Assembly: GCA_002331385.1 (NCBI GenBank)
Contig: DCYB01000006.1
Location: forward strand, 1-53,599
Origin: Comamonadaceae bacterium UBA2121
Lineage (GTDB): Bacteria > Pseudomonadota > Gammaproteobacteria > Burkholderiales > Burkholderiaceae_C
Length of the DNA stretch: 53,599 nucleotides
Direction: 5' to 3'
Position numbers and translations under genes: made by a program. Shown here in pieces: positions 8,978 through 17,811 of this stretch (position 1 is its first letter; each line of letters begins with the position of its first letter). The notes under the pieces are model-generated. The model worked only from the letters and a program-made list of their open reading frames with translations. It had not been told where the DNA came from and searched no databases.

Positions 8978-9664
8978 TTAGTTGCCTGGGCTATTGCCGG
9001 TTCCCCACGGGTTCTGGTTCTTGCGCTGCTCCGCTTCACGCTGCTGGCGCTGGCGCTCGAAAATCTCTGCACGCTCGCGGTTCACGCGCGGATCCGGGCT
9101 ATTCAACTGGCGACGCTCTTGCTGGCGCAGGATGCGCTCGCTGCGATTGACGTCGCGCTGTGCTTCCGGATTCTGGTTCTGGTTGTAGCCGGGGCCGGGA
9201 TAGGGGCGGTTGTTCCAGTTATTGTTGTTGCTGTTGTTCCAGTTGCGGCGATCCTGTTCCGCACGGCGGCGCTCGTCATCACGACGGCGGTCGGCCTCTC
9301 GGCGATCCTGATCACGGCGACGCTCGGCATCGCGACGGGCCTGATCACGACGGCGCTCCCAGTCGTTACGGCGCGCGTTGTCGCGCGAGCGCCAGTCGTC
9401 GCGGTCGCGGATGAAGATGGCACCGGCCACGCCGGGGTTGGTCCGGTAGTAGCCGCCGTCATAGTAGTAACCGGGGCCTTGCCAGGCAGGATAGCTGGCG
9501 TAGGCCGGATAGGTTGAATAGGCATTGCCGTAATCGTAGCCATTGCCGTAATCGTAGCCATAGCCGCCGCCCTGATAGTACGGGTCGTCCACGGCCACGC
9601 AACCGACGGCGACGGTGGCGAATGCACCGGTAACAAGCAATTTGAGCCATGTGAGGTGACGCAT
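8978..9664 (-). CDS. Putative lipoprotein with Tyr/Gly-rich and Arg/Asp-rich low-complexity regions
   Basis: The 228-residue protein starts with MRHLTWLKLL and a hydrophobic core ending in the lipobox-like AVGC (C22), so it is probably lipidated. After the cysteine comes a Tyr/Gly/Asp-rich segment (repeats of YGYDYGNG), then a long Arg/Asp/Glu-rich stretch made of RRRDQ/RRDAE-like units that should be helical and highly charged, then an Asn-rich patch and a Gln/Arg-rich tail. The start at 9664 follows a GGGAG ribosome-binding site. I do not recognise a functional family. Confidence 0.75.
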   Translation of the reverse strand: MRHLTWLKLLVTGAFATVAVGCVAVDDPYYQGGGYGYDYGNGYDYGNAYSTYPAYASYPAWQGPGYYYDGGYYRTNPGVAGAIFIRDRDDWRSRDNARRNDWERRRDQARRDAERRRDQDRREADRRRDDERRRAEQDRRNWNNSNNNNWNNRPYPGPGYNQNQNPEAQRDVNRSERILRQQERRQLNSPDPRVNRERAEIFERQRQQREAEQRKNQNPWGTGNSPGN

Positions 9665-10070
9665 GGAGTGCTCCCTTTCTGAGGGCGGGTCCGGCTGGAC
9701 CTGCTGCCCGATTGTTTCAATGGAAACCTGTCCGCCGGGAGGCAATCAGGTTTGCGTTATCCGTATGACGTTTATCAGGGCATTTTCGTTGACCTTGGAG
9801 CCCCGACTTTGTAGGGCTTTGCCATGTCTTCATAAATGTATCCAATTGCATGCGATTATCCACGTTGCGGTCTGGATCGGGATGGGCGGAATCAAGCTTG
9901 TGCCCTACGCAGGGCCGAATGTCTGGCGCATGAAGCCCGAACCATCGTCAGGGTCTTCTCTGCCAGAGCAAGAGCTGGTCCTGCACTCGCGCGCACAATC
10001 CGCTCTGTAAAAATGCTGCAATGCAGCATTCATCCACGCCGAGCGGCGTTATGCGATTTTTCGATTCCTG
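9665..10070. other. Intergenic region between the lipoprotein and sotB genes
   Basis: These 406 bases separate divergently transcribed genes and should hold both promoters. No open frame with supporting features is seen. A short complementary pair (agccc/gggct) near 9799-9820 is too weak to call a terminator. Confidence 0.4.
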
Positions 10071-11279
10071 ATGACTCCTTCCGATTCCATCCCCCGTGCT
10101 GCGTTGGCGCGACCTACTTCTCCGCGCTCTCCTGCGCAGGGTTGGTTCAGCGTGATCGCACTGGCGTTGGCCGCCTTTGTTTTCAACACCACTGAGTTCG
10201 TTCCCGTCGGCATGCTCAGCGACATCGGCGGGAGCTTTGGCATGCCGACCGAGCAGATCGGGTTGATGCTCACCATTTATGCGTGGGTGGTGGCCCTGGC
10301 GTCGCTGCCCGCGATGCTGGCAACCAGCCAGTGTGAGCGGCGCAAGTTGCTCATGGGCGTGTTTGCCGTGTTCATTGCCAGCCACGCGCTGTCGGCGGTG
10401 GCGTGGAGCTATACGGCGCTGCTGGTCAGCCGCATCGGTATTGCGCTGGCACATGCGGTGTTCTGGTCGATCACCGCGGCGCTGGCCGTGCGCGTCGCGC
10501 CCGAAGGCAAAAAGGTGCAGGCGCTCAGTTTGCTGGCGACCGGCACTACGCTGGCCATGGTGCTCGGCATTCCGCTGGGCCGGGTGGTGGGTGAGGCGCT
10601 GGGTTGGCGCACCACGTTTGGCGCGATCGGCTTCATCGCCTTCATCGTGATGCTGGCGCTGTGGCAACTGCTGCCCGCGCTGCCCAGCCAGAACGCCGGG
10701 TCTGCCAGCAGTGTGCCCATGTTGATGAAGCGACCGGCGCTGACGGCCACCTACGCATTGCTCATCGTGATGGTGACGGCGCAGTTCACCGTGTACAGCT
10801 ACATCGAGCCGCTGATCCAGAACGTGGCGGGCCTGAGTGCGCAGGTCACCACCTGGGCGCTGCTGCTGTATGGCGGCATGGGCGTCGTGGGCAGCCTGTG
10901 CTTCAGCGCATTCGGAATGCGTTGGCCGCGCGCGTTCCTGATCGGCGCGATTGCCTTGGTCGCTGCGTGTTTGTGGCTGCTGCTCCCCAGCGCACAGTGG
11001 GGCGCCGCACCGCTGTATACCGTATGCGCGATTTGGGGTGTGGTCATGCTGTGCATGGTGCTGCCGCTCCAGTCGAAGGTGCTGCGGCTCGCGTCGGATG
11101 CGACGGATGTCGGCATGTCGCTCTTTTCGGGCCTGTTCAATGTAGGAATTGGCGCTGGTGCGCTGCTGGGCAGTCAGGTCGGCATCCACGCGGGTCTGCA
11201 GCACCTGTCACTGGCGGGTGGATGGCTCGGCGCTGCCGGACTGGCATGGGCGGTGTGGTCGATCCGGCGCTGGGGATAG
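10071..11279 (+). CDS. sotB: MFS sugar/drug efflux transporter, SotB-like
   Basis: The 402-residue inner-membrane protein shows the 12-helix pattern of the major facilitator superfamily. The first helix ends in NTTEFVPVGMLSDIGGSF, a signature of the SotB/YdeA-type DHA1 exporters, and the following loop has PTEQIGLMLTIYAWVVALAS. Characterised members export arabinose, IPTG or other small solutes by proton antiport; the substrate here is not known. The ATG at 10071 has no strong ribosome-binding site, but no better in-frame start precedes the first helix. Confidence 0.85.
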   Translation: MTPSDSIPRAALARPTSPRSPAQGWFSVIALALAAFVFNTTEFVPVGMLSDIGGSFGMPTEQIGLMLTIYAWVVALASLPAMLATSQCERRKLLMGVFAVFIASHALSAVAWSYTALLVSRIGIALAHAVFWSITAALAVRVAPEGKKVQALSLLATGTTLAMVLGIPLGRVVGEALGWRTTFGAIGFIAFIVMLALWQLLPALPSQNAGSASSVPMLMKRPALTATYALLIVMVTAQFTVYSYIEPLIQNVAGLSAQVTTWALLLYGGMGVVGSLCFSAFGMRWPRAFLIGAIALVAACLWLLLPSAQWGAAPLYTVCAIWGVVMLCMVLPLQSKVLRLASDATDVGMSLFSGLFNVGIGAGALLGSQVGIHAGLQHLSLAGGWLGAAGLAWAVWSIRRWG

Positions 11280-11688
11280 ATGGGCGCTGTGGCGTGCGCC
11301 CCCGACGCTGCATCACCATCGAAACATGGTTGCGCCGCGCAATAAGGCCGAATATCTCCTCGTCGCACTCGCGGGTCACCGAGACAGTGATGGGCTGATA
11401 AGCGTCCAATGGCATCCAGTAGCGCCAGACCGATGTCGTTGACTCCGGTCCGCCAGTGGAGGTTGGTATCGGCAGCAGTTTTGAGCGTGCTGCGGGCGGT
11501 CGCGTGAGGGTGGATCAGATGGGAATCGCACCAAGGTTCCGATCCCGACAAACGATGCGGGCCCTTGCGTGCATGGCTGCCTGAATCCTTGACTGGAACC
11601 GCCATGAAATATCCTACGGATCTGGGAGTCATGCATGCATGGCGCTCAGACGGTGATGCCCGCGACTACTGCGATGTGTGCACCGTGG
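11280..11688. other. Intergenic region, no supported gene
   Basis: About 0.4 kb lies between the sotB-like gene and the IPTL-CTERM gene. Several short frames are open on both strands, but none has a ribosome-binding site, a recognisable domain or a plausible composition. It may contain decayed coding sequence. Confidence 0.35.
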
Positions 11689-12738
11689 TCACTGCAAGCG
11701 CAAGCGGCGGAGTCGCAACGCGGCCATCGCGGCCAGAAGCAGCGAAAGCGCCATCAGACCCCATTCGCCCAATGTTGGAACGGGCGATGCAGACGCCGTG
11801 ACGGGTTCACTAATTGCGGGTATGGCAGTGATGGTGACACTTCCCGGCTCACCGGATTCTTCATCCACCTTATTTTTCTTGACGGTGTTGGAGTGGCTTG
11901 CGCTGCCGGCGTCCAAACTCACCACCGTGATTTTGTGATATCCGGCGTCGAGGGTGCAGGATTCACCGCTTTTCCCGGGCTCGCCGTTTTGCGCGGTGGT
12001 TCTGTCCACGCCATTGTTACCGCCTTTTCCGGCGTGTCCCGCGTAGCTGCCTCCGCCTCCGCTTCCGCCGCTACCGTCGACCCCTGTATTGGGCGCTTTA
12101 CCATCACCTCCGTTTTCCGGCGTGAGGCAAGCACTGTCCTGCTGGTGCATCACCAGCGTGTTCTCTGCTGCATCTGCAGGGATATTCCACGTATTTTGCG
12201 CTCCCCGGACGACGGAGTTGGAGCCACCACCACCACCTCCTCCAGCGAGCACGATCGCTCCGTTGATCTTGATGTAGGAGCCACCACCACCGCCGGCTCC
12301 CCCCGGGCTAATGCCTTTGTCGCCCATGCGGCCGCCATTGCCACCCGCCATTGGTAAACCCTGTTTGGTTCCCCCGCCGATGCCGCCGTCCCCGTATTTA
12401 GGCTCACCTGCTGCATGGGCGCCTGCGTTTCCAGTCATTAAATCGCCAGGTGTTCCCTGGCCGCCTTCACCCACCACGATCTCCACTTTTTCGCCGCCAC
12501 GCACCGAGATTGTTGCCGTGACAACGGTTCCACCCGCTCCATCGCCGCCGTGAGCGTCATCCCAGCCACCAGCGCCGCCAGCGCCGCCTTTGACCACGAC
12601 CTGCAAAGTGCCCGTGTCGGCCGGCACGTCGTAGGTCCATAACCCCGGAGTGAAAAAATCCTCTGCGTTGGCAGAACTTGCATACAGACTCGCCAGAGCG
12701 AATGTAATAGCGGTGCTTGTCTTTAAAAAATGGTTCAT
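11689..12738 (-). CDS. Glycine-rich secreted surface protein with IPTL-CTERM sorting signal
   Basis: The 349-residue protein has a clear Sec signal (ALASLYASSANA), then a very Gly-rich body (GGAGGAGG, GGAGGGGGSY, AGGGGGGGSNS) reminiscent of eukaryotic-type glycine-rich receptor ectodomains. It ends in a tripartite sorting tail: VPTLGEWGL at about 320, a hydrophobic helix, and a basic RLRRLRLQ terminus. This matches the IPTL-CTERM class, which is thought to direct processing and anchoring at the envelope by an unlinked enzyme. The likely role is surface exposed, possibly adhesion or extracellular matrix; this is inference. The cognate sorting enzyme is not in the window. Confidence 0.8.
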   Translation of the reverse strand: MNHFLKTSTAITFALASLYASSANAEDFFTPGLWTYDVPADTGTLQVVVKGGAGGAGGWDDAHGGDGAGGTVVTATISVRGGEKVEIVVGEGGQGTPGDLMTGNAGAHAAGEPKYGDGGIGGGTKQGLPMAGGNGGRMGDKGISPGGAGGGGGSYIKINGAIVLAGGGGGGGSNSVVRGAQNTWNIPADAAENTLVMHQQDSACLTPENGGDGKAPNTGVDGSGGSGGGGSYAGHAGKGGNNGVDRTTAQNGEPGKSGESCTLDAGYHKITVVSLDAGSASHSNTVKKNKVDEESGEPGSVTITAIPAISEPVTASASPVPTLGEWGLMALSLLLAAMAALRLRRLRLQ

Positions 12739-13538
12739 TGCAATGATTCCTGTAATCGAGCGCCTCGAATCAAAAAAACCTCGCCAAAAAGTCCGCCAGC
12801 CCTGAATACACAGCGCTAGGGTTGCGCAAAAGAGTTGGCGTGGGGCGATGTGTCGGTGGATGGAATTTATTCAAGCATGCGTGCCTGTCAGAAATTCAAT
12901 CCCCGAGCTACTGAATTGTTCTTTTTGATAGGAGAAAACCCGTTAAACCTCGGCGAGGCCGATGACGCCACGACTCTCTTGAAAACGGTCATTTGACTTT
13001 TGCCAGGTGCGCAAGAAAACGGTGCATCGCATGAATATTCCGTGGGGAATATGAAATATCCCCGCCGGGGCACGTCATTTGGCGACTGAGAAAATGTCAA
13101 CTGTTTCGCATCAATAGTTATCGCGGAAACTTGATTTTCAGGATTTACTTGCAAGAAGTCATAAGGGAAAGACTATAGATAATAATTGTTGAATATTTTT
13201 GGGAGACTTAAATTAAATCTGATTGACGAATTGTTTGATGAAATCTATGGGCTTTCATTTCTATTATGGAGTGATGGAGATGGGTGTGATGTATTTGCAT
13301 TGGGGAAATTGCATTTGTGAGTTTCGTAAATTTAAAAATGACGATTGAGTACGTGCGAGTGATTGAGTTGAATAATTTAATTGTTAATCTTTCGCAACTG
13401 CGCTCACATTCATTCTTCTTGATATTTTTATTTGTTTTTGGTTTGCTTTTGAATGTCTCCAAGCGGCGACGGCGCGAGTGAAATGCCGGTCTCTCGGCAA
13501 GAAAGTCGCGGGGGTTCTGCGAAGCAGCGCACTTCTGC
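12739..13538. other. AT-rich intergenic region upstream of the IPTL-CTERM gene
   Basis: About 0.8 kb without a supportable gene. The stretch from about 13130 to 13450 is markedly AT-rich and contrasts with neighbouring coding DNA, much like the leader of the adhesin at 3410-4320. Short frames exist but have no ribosome-binding sites or domain signals. It probably contains the promoter of the glycine-rich protein. Confidence 0.4.
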
Positions 13539-13926
13539 GTGAAGGCGAGCATGCAGGTGCTCGGCTCTGGGGAAAAGTCCGTTTGGCGAAGAGAATTCAC
13601 GCGCATGCGCGATGCGAGGGTGAGCCGTCAGGCAATACCCGAAAGACGTGCCTCTGTGGCGTCGGATGGTGTCGGTGTGGATGCGATCGCTGCACGCGCA
13701 GGGATGAGCGTGGCCCATCTGCGGCTGCATTTTCCCGCGGTGGCGAACGGGGCGAGCCTGGGCCAGTTCGTGTGGGAGCGTCGCCTTTGCGTGCACGCAG
13801 GGCTCTGGAGCAGGGGGCAGCAAGCGGCCCAATGGGTGGGGCTTCGCCGCGGCACGCATTTTGCGGGAGCGTTGCGCCCGCAGTTCGGCGTCGCGCCTTC
13901 GCCGATCAGCCAGCGGCACGCTGATG
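13539..13926 (+). pseudogene. Decayed AraC-family regulator (C-terminal HTH remnant)
   Basis: In one frame the DNA encodes DAIAARAGMSVAHLRLHF and later GTHFAGALRPQFGVAPS, matching the two helix-turn-helix halves of AraC-family regulators. Between them the expected helix is better read in another frame (LRARRALEQGAAS), so at least two frameshifts separate the parts. The N-terminal sensor domain is missing and the frame runs on into the 3' end of the convergent Bug gene. I conclude that this is a frameshifted, truncated remnant. Confidence 0.6.
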
Positions 13927-13957
13927 TGTGCAGCGTGTGCTGGCTCTGGGAGGAGGT

Positions 13958-14932
13958 TTACTGGTCCATCGTCAGCTTCTGCTTGACGACAACGTCCTTG
14001 TAGACGGTGTATTCCTCTTTCATCTGCTTGGAGAACTCTTCGGGCGTGCCGGCCTGGATGATGGAGCCGGTTTCTTCGATCTTCTTGCGGATGGTCGGGT
14101 CTTGCATGACCTTGCGTGTGGCGGCGTTGATCTTGTCCACGATGGGGCGCGGCAGGTTCTTGGGGCCGACGATGCCGTAGTAGGCCATGCGGTTCACGGG
14201 CTCGAGGCCGAGCTCCTTGAACGTGGGCACGTCGGGCATGGCGGGCACGCGCTGAGGTGCCGCGACGACGAGGGCGGTGAGGCGCTTGTCCTTGATGAAG
14301 GGGAAGGCCGAGGGCAGGTTGTCGAAAATCAGCGGAACCTGTCCGGCGACGGCGTCGTTCAGCGCCGGGCCGCTACCGCGATAGGGCACGTGCACGATGT
14401 CGGTGCCGGTGGACAGCTTGAACATTTCCATCATCAGGTGCGTGATGCTGCCGTTGCCGGGCGACGCGTAGGAGAACTTGCCCGGCTCTTTCTTCACCGT
14501 TTCGAGAAAGCTCTTGTAGTCCTTGAACGGCTGCTTGGGGTTGGCCGCGATCACGTTGGGCGTGGCGGCGATGTTGATGATCGAGGTGAAGTCAGTGGCC
14601 ACGTTGTACGGCATCTTGGGGTTGATGGCCGGATTGGTGGCGGTGGTCGAGACGGTGGCGATGCCGAGGTTGTAGCCATCAGGGGCCGCCCGCGCTGTTT
14701 CTGCGGCACCGATGATGCCGCCGCCGCCGCCCTTGTTGTCCACGATCACCGGTTGGCCCAGTTCCCGTCCGAGCGGATCGGCAATGATGCGGGCGATCAG
14801 GTCGGTCGTGCCTCCCGCCGCGAAGGGCACGAGCAGGCGGATGGGCTTGTTGGGGTAGTTGCTGTCGGCATGTGCGGCGGTGGCGCCGAGCAGGCTCACG
14901 ATTCCCAAGGCAAGAAGGCTGCGTCGAAACAT
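13958..14932 (-). CDS. Bug/TctC-family periplasmic solute-binding protein (glutarate cluster)
   Basis: A 324-residue Bug protein. Residues 1-22 (MFRRSLLALG to AAHA) are a Sec signal; the mature part starts with NYPNKPIRLLVPFAAGGTTD and contains DNKGGGGGIIGAAETARAAPDG and YRGSGPALNDAVAGQVPLIFD, all family hallmarks. The ATG at 14932 follows AGGAGA. It lies about 110 bases downstream of a class III CoA-transferase and glutaryl-CoA dehydrogenase, on the same strand. A dicarboxylate such as glutarate is therefore a reasonable but unproven ligand. No TctAB permease is adjacent. Confidence 0.9.
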   Translation of the reverse strand: MFRRSLLALGIVSLLGATAAHADSNYPNKPIRLLVPFAAGGTTDLIARIIADPLGRELGQPVIVDNKGGGGGIIGAAETARAAPDGYNLGIATVSTTATNPAINPKMPYNVATDFTSIINIAATPNVIAANPKQPFKDYKSFLETVKKEPGKFSYASPGNGSITHLMMEMFKLSTGTDIVHVPYRGSGPALNDAVAGQVPLIFDNLPSAFPFIKDKRLTALVVAAPQRVPAMPDVPTFKELGLEPVNRMAYYGIVGPKNLPRPIVDKINAATRKVMQDPTIRKKIEETGSIIQAGTPEEFSKQMKEEYTVYKDVVVKQKLTMDQ

Positions 14933-15043
14933 GTGTTGTCTCCTGTTTGCGGATGAAGGCGCGTCACTTGTGGTGACGCGGTGGGGGTAAATCAAGCACC
15001 GGCGGATGTGGTTGTTCTGGTGCGCCGGTGGATGGGGTGTTTT

Positions 15044-16297
15044 TCAGATCGCGTCGGCCTTTTTCAATGCGGCAATCTGTGCGTCGTCCATGCCCATCTC
15101 GCGCAGCACTTCGTCGGTGTGCTGGCCAAGCGCGGGCGGCGCATTGCGATAGGTGATGGGCGTGGCGGACATGCGAATGGGGTTGGCAACGCTGGCGATG
15201 TGGCGGATGCCATCGGGCGCGGCGGCGTTGTTGTCTCCCCAGCGCGGCAGATCCATGCGCAGGCCGCGTGCCTGCACCTGTGGGTCGGCGAATGCGTCGG
15301 CGATGGTATTGATCGGGCCACAGGGCACGGCCTTGTCTTCGAACAACGTGACCCACTCAGCAGTGGTGCGCGTTTTCATCACGGGCATCATCAGCGCGAG
15401 CAGGGCGCTGCGGTTGCGCACGCGATTGGCGTTGGTGGCAAAGCGCTCGTCGCCAGACCACTCGGGATGACCGACGGCGGCGCAAAAGCGCGCAAACTGG
15501 CCGTCGTTTCCGATGGCGAGCAACACGTTGCCATCGGCAGAGGGGAAGTCCTGATACGGCGCGAGGCTCGGGTGCAGGTTGCCTGCGCGACCGGGCGCGG
15601 TGCCGGTTGCCAGGTAACTGGACACCTGATTGGCCTGGATGGCCATGGCGACGTCGAGCAGGGCCATGTCGATATGCTGCCCCTCGCCGCTCACGTTGCG
15701 CGCATGCAGGGCGGCCTGCACGGCGTTGGCCGCATAGAGGCCGGTGAAGACGTCGATGACGGCGACGCCGACTTTCAACGGTCCACCGCCGGGTTCGCCG
15801 TCGGCGTGGCCGGTGATGCTCATCAGGCCGCTCATGGCCTGCACCATGAGGTCATAGCCTGCGCGCTCGGCGTACGGGCCGGTCTGGCCGAAGCCGGTCA
15901 CAGAGCAATAGATGAGGCGCGGATTGAGGCTGCGCAGACTGTCGTAATCCAGCCCGTATTGCCTGAGTCCGCCGACCTTGAAGTTTTCCACCAGCACATC
16001 GGCCTGCGCGGCCATTTGGCGGATCAGCGCCTGACCTTCCGGCTTCGCCATGTCGATGGTGATGGAGCGCTTGTTGCGGTTGCACGAGGCGAAATAGCTC
16101 GCCTGCTGCGTGGCGTTGCCCGCATCGTCACGCAAGAAGGGAGGGCCCCAATGGCGCGTGTCGTCGCCCGCGATGGGGCGCTCCACCTTGATGACGTCAG
16201 CGCCCAGATCGGCGAGCATCTGGGTGCACCACGGTCCCGCCAAGACGCGAGACAAGTCCAATACCTTGATGCCTGAAAGAGGGCTGTTGCTGGTCAT
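15044..16297 (-). CDS. gcdG: CaiB/BaiF class III CoA-transferase, probable succinyl-CoA:glutarate CoA-transferase
   Basis: The 417-residue enzyme has the class III fold signature GIKVLDLSRVLAGPWCTQML at the N-terminus, VENFKVGGL near 105, and the presumed catalytic aspartate D149 in GYDLMVQAMSG. Family members move CoA between acids through an aspartyl-CoA anhydride. Its partner upstream is a glutaryl-CoA dehydrogenase. The same pairing (gcdH-gcdG with gcdR) is known for glutarate catabolism in Pseudomonas, and the human homologue SUGCT is a glutarate CoA-transferase. I infer glutarate as acceptor; activity on another dicarboxylate cannot be excluded. Confidence 0.8.
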   Translation of the reverse strand: MTSNSPLSGIKVLDLSRVLAGPWCTQMLADLGADVIKVERPIAGDDTRHWGPPFLRDDAGNATQQASYFASCNRNKRSITIDMAKPEGQALIRQMAAQADVLVENFKVGGLRQYGLDYDSLRSLNPRLIYCSVTGFGQTGPYAERAGYDLMVQAMSGLMSITGHADGEPGGGPLKVGVAVIDVFTGLYAANAVQAALHARNVSGEGQHIDMALLDVAMAIQANQVSSYLATGTAPGRAGNLHPSLAPYQDFPSADGNVLLAIGNDGQFARFCAAVGHPEWSGDERFATNANRVRNRSALLALMMPVMKTRTTAEWVTLFEDKAVPCGPINTIADAFADPQVQARGLRMDLPRWGDNNAAAPDGIRHIASVANPIRMSATPITYRNAPPALGQHTDEVLREMGMDDAQIAALKKADAI

Positions 16298-16448
16298 GTT
16301 GTTTTGTTTTTAGGGCGGCACCATGGCCGCAAGGGAGGCTTCGTGCAGCCGCGTGCACCGATGCCTTCAGGCGCGATGACGCTGCCTGAAGGGCGGCTCT
16401 GCGTCGGCGTGCCCGCCCTGCGCGCAGCAAGGCGAGCCCGTCGGCGGC

Positions 16449-17645
16449 TTAGTTCGCGAACGCTGCCAGGCCGGTCTGTGCGCGGCCGAGGATCAGGGCG
16501 TGAACGTCGTGCGTGCCTTCGTAGGTGTTGACTACTTCGAGGTTCACCAGATGGCGCGCCACGCCGAACTCGTCGCTGATGCCGTTGCCGCCCATCATGT
16601 CGCGCGCCAGACGTGCAATGTCCAGCGCCTTGCCGCAGTTGTTGCGCTTGATGATGGACGTGCCCTCGACCGATGCGATGCCTTCATCCTTCATGCGGCC
16701 AAAACGCAGGGCGGCTTGCAGGCCCAGCGCGATTTCCGTTTGCATGTCGGCCAGCTTCTTCTGGATCAATTGGTTGGCGGCCAGAGGGCGGCCAAACTGC
16801 TTGCGATCCATCGTGTATTGGCGTGCGGTGTGCCAGCAGAACTCTGCCGCACCCATTGCGCCCCAGGCGATGCCGTAGCGGGCGCTGTTCAGACAGGTGA
16901 ACGGACCCTTCAGGCCCTGGATTTCAGGGAATGCGTTTTCTTCCGGCACGAACACGTCGTCCATCACGATCTCGCCGGTGATCGACGCGCGCAGGCCCAC
17001 CTTGCCGTGGATGGCGGGAGCCGTCAGGCCCTTCATGCCCTTGTCCAGAATGAAGCCGCGGATTGGGCCGACAGCGCCGCCTTCGCTGACTTCCTTGGCC
17101 CAGACGACGAACACGTCCGCGATTGGGCTGTTGGTGATCCACATCTTGTTGCCCTTGAGCTTGTAGCCACCGTCCACCTTGTAGGCACGGGTGGACATGC
17201 TGCCAGGGTCGGAGCCGTGGTCGGGCTCGGTCAGGCCGAAGCAGCCGATGTATTCACCGCTGGCGAGCTTGGGCAGGTACTTCTGCTTTTGCGCTTCGGA
17301 GCCGAATTCGTAGATGGGCACCATCACCAGCGAAGACTGCACGCTGGCCATGGAGCGGTAGCCGGAGTCCACGCGCTCGACTTCGCGGGCGATCAGGCCG
17401 TAGGCCACATAGTTCAGGCCGGGGCCGCCGTACTGCTCGGGGATCGTCGGGCCGAGCAGACCCAGCTCGCCCATCTCGCGGAAGATGGAAGCATCGGTCT
17501 TTTCATGGCGGAATTGCTCCAGCACGCGCGGGGCGAGCTTGTCCTGGCAATAGGCCGCAGCGGCGTCGCGGATGGCGCGCTCGTCGTCGGTCAGTTGCTG
17601 TTCGATCAGGAAGGGGTCGTCCCATTGAAAACGAGCGTGTGCCAT
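16449..17645 (-). CDS. gcdH: Glutaryl-CoA dehydrogenase
   Basis: This 398-residue acyl-CoA dehydrogenase oxidatively decarboxylates glutaryl-CoA to crotonyl-CoA with FAD, late in lysine, tryptophan and glutarate breakdown. Diagnostic features are GCFGLTEPDHGSDPGSM (substrate/flavin region), WITNSPIADVFVVWAK, and the catalytic glutamate E376 in NTYEGTHDVHALILGRA. Length and motifs are typical of GcdH. The start at 17645 (MAHARFQWDDP) follows CGGAGA; an upstream in-frame ATG at 17711 would add 22 residues that do not look like the family. The downstream CoA-transferase and divergent LysR gene support the assignment. Confidence 0.93.
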   Translation of the reverse strand: MAHARFQWDDPFLIEQQLTDDERAIRDAAAAYCQDKLAPRVLEQFRHEKTDASIFREMGELGLLGPTIPEQYGGPGLNYVAYGLIAREVERVDSGYRSMASVQSSLVMVPIYEFGSEAQKQKYLPKLASGEYIGCFGLTEPDHGSDPGSMSTRAYKVDGGYKLKGNKMWITNSPIADVFVVWAKEVSEGGAVGPIRGFILDKGMKGLTAPAIHGKVGLRASITGEIVMDDVFVPEENAFPEIQGLKGPFTCLNSARYGIAWGAMGAAEFCWHTARQYTMDRKQFGRPLAANQLIQKKLADMQTEIALGLQAALRFGRMKDEGIASVEGTSIIKRNNCGKALDIARLARDMMGGNGISDEFGVARHLVNLEVVNTYEGTHDVHALILGRAQTGLAAFAN

Positions 17646-17717
17646 GTGAAAGTCTCCGTGAAGTGGGCTAGTTGGAAAAAATGGACTAAGGGTTGTCACG
17701 AATGCTTGCATTGCATG

Positions 17718-17767
17718 ACTAACTCAATGACTGCATGTTAGTACGCACACGACAGCGCTTGCAAGCG
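17718..17767. promoter_or_regulatory. Candidate LysR-type operator between gcdH and its divergent regulator
   Basis: The 166-base divergent gap contains ACTAAC-N13-GTTAGT (17718-17742), an interrupted inverted repeat of the size bound by LysR-family proteins. Just after it is a perfect 12-base palindrome, cgcttgcaagcg (17756-17767). Either could be the recognition site controlling gcdH and autoregulating the LysR gene. Position and symmetry are seen directly; function is inferred. Confidence 0.4.
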
Positions 17768-17811
17768 ACTTGTTTTCATCCAGTTATGCGTTCGTGGAAT
17801 ATTTGGATACC

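Noticed and set aside
9948..11204. 418-codon minus-strand open frame
   Set aside because: Antisense of the SotB-like transporter; product is Gln/His/Arg-rich without domains.
11174..11636. Minus-strand frames of 86-152 codons
   Set aside because: No ribosome-binding site, odd composition and no recognisable family.
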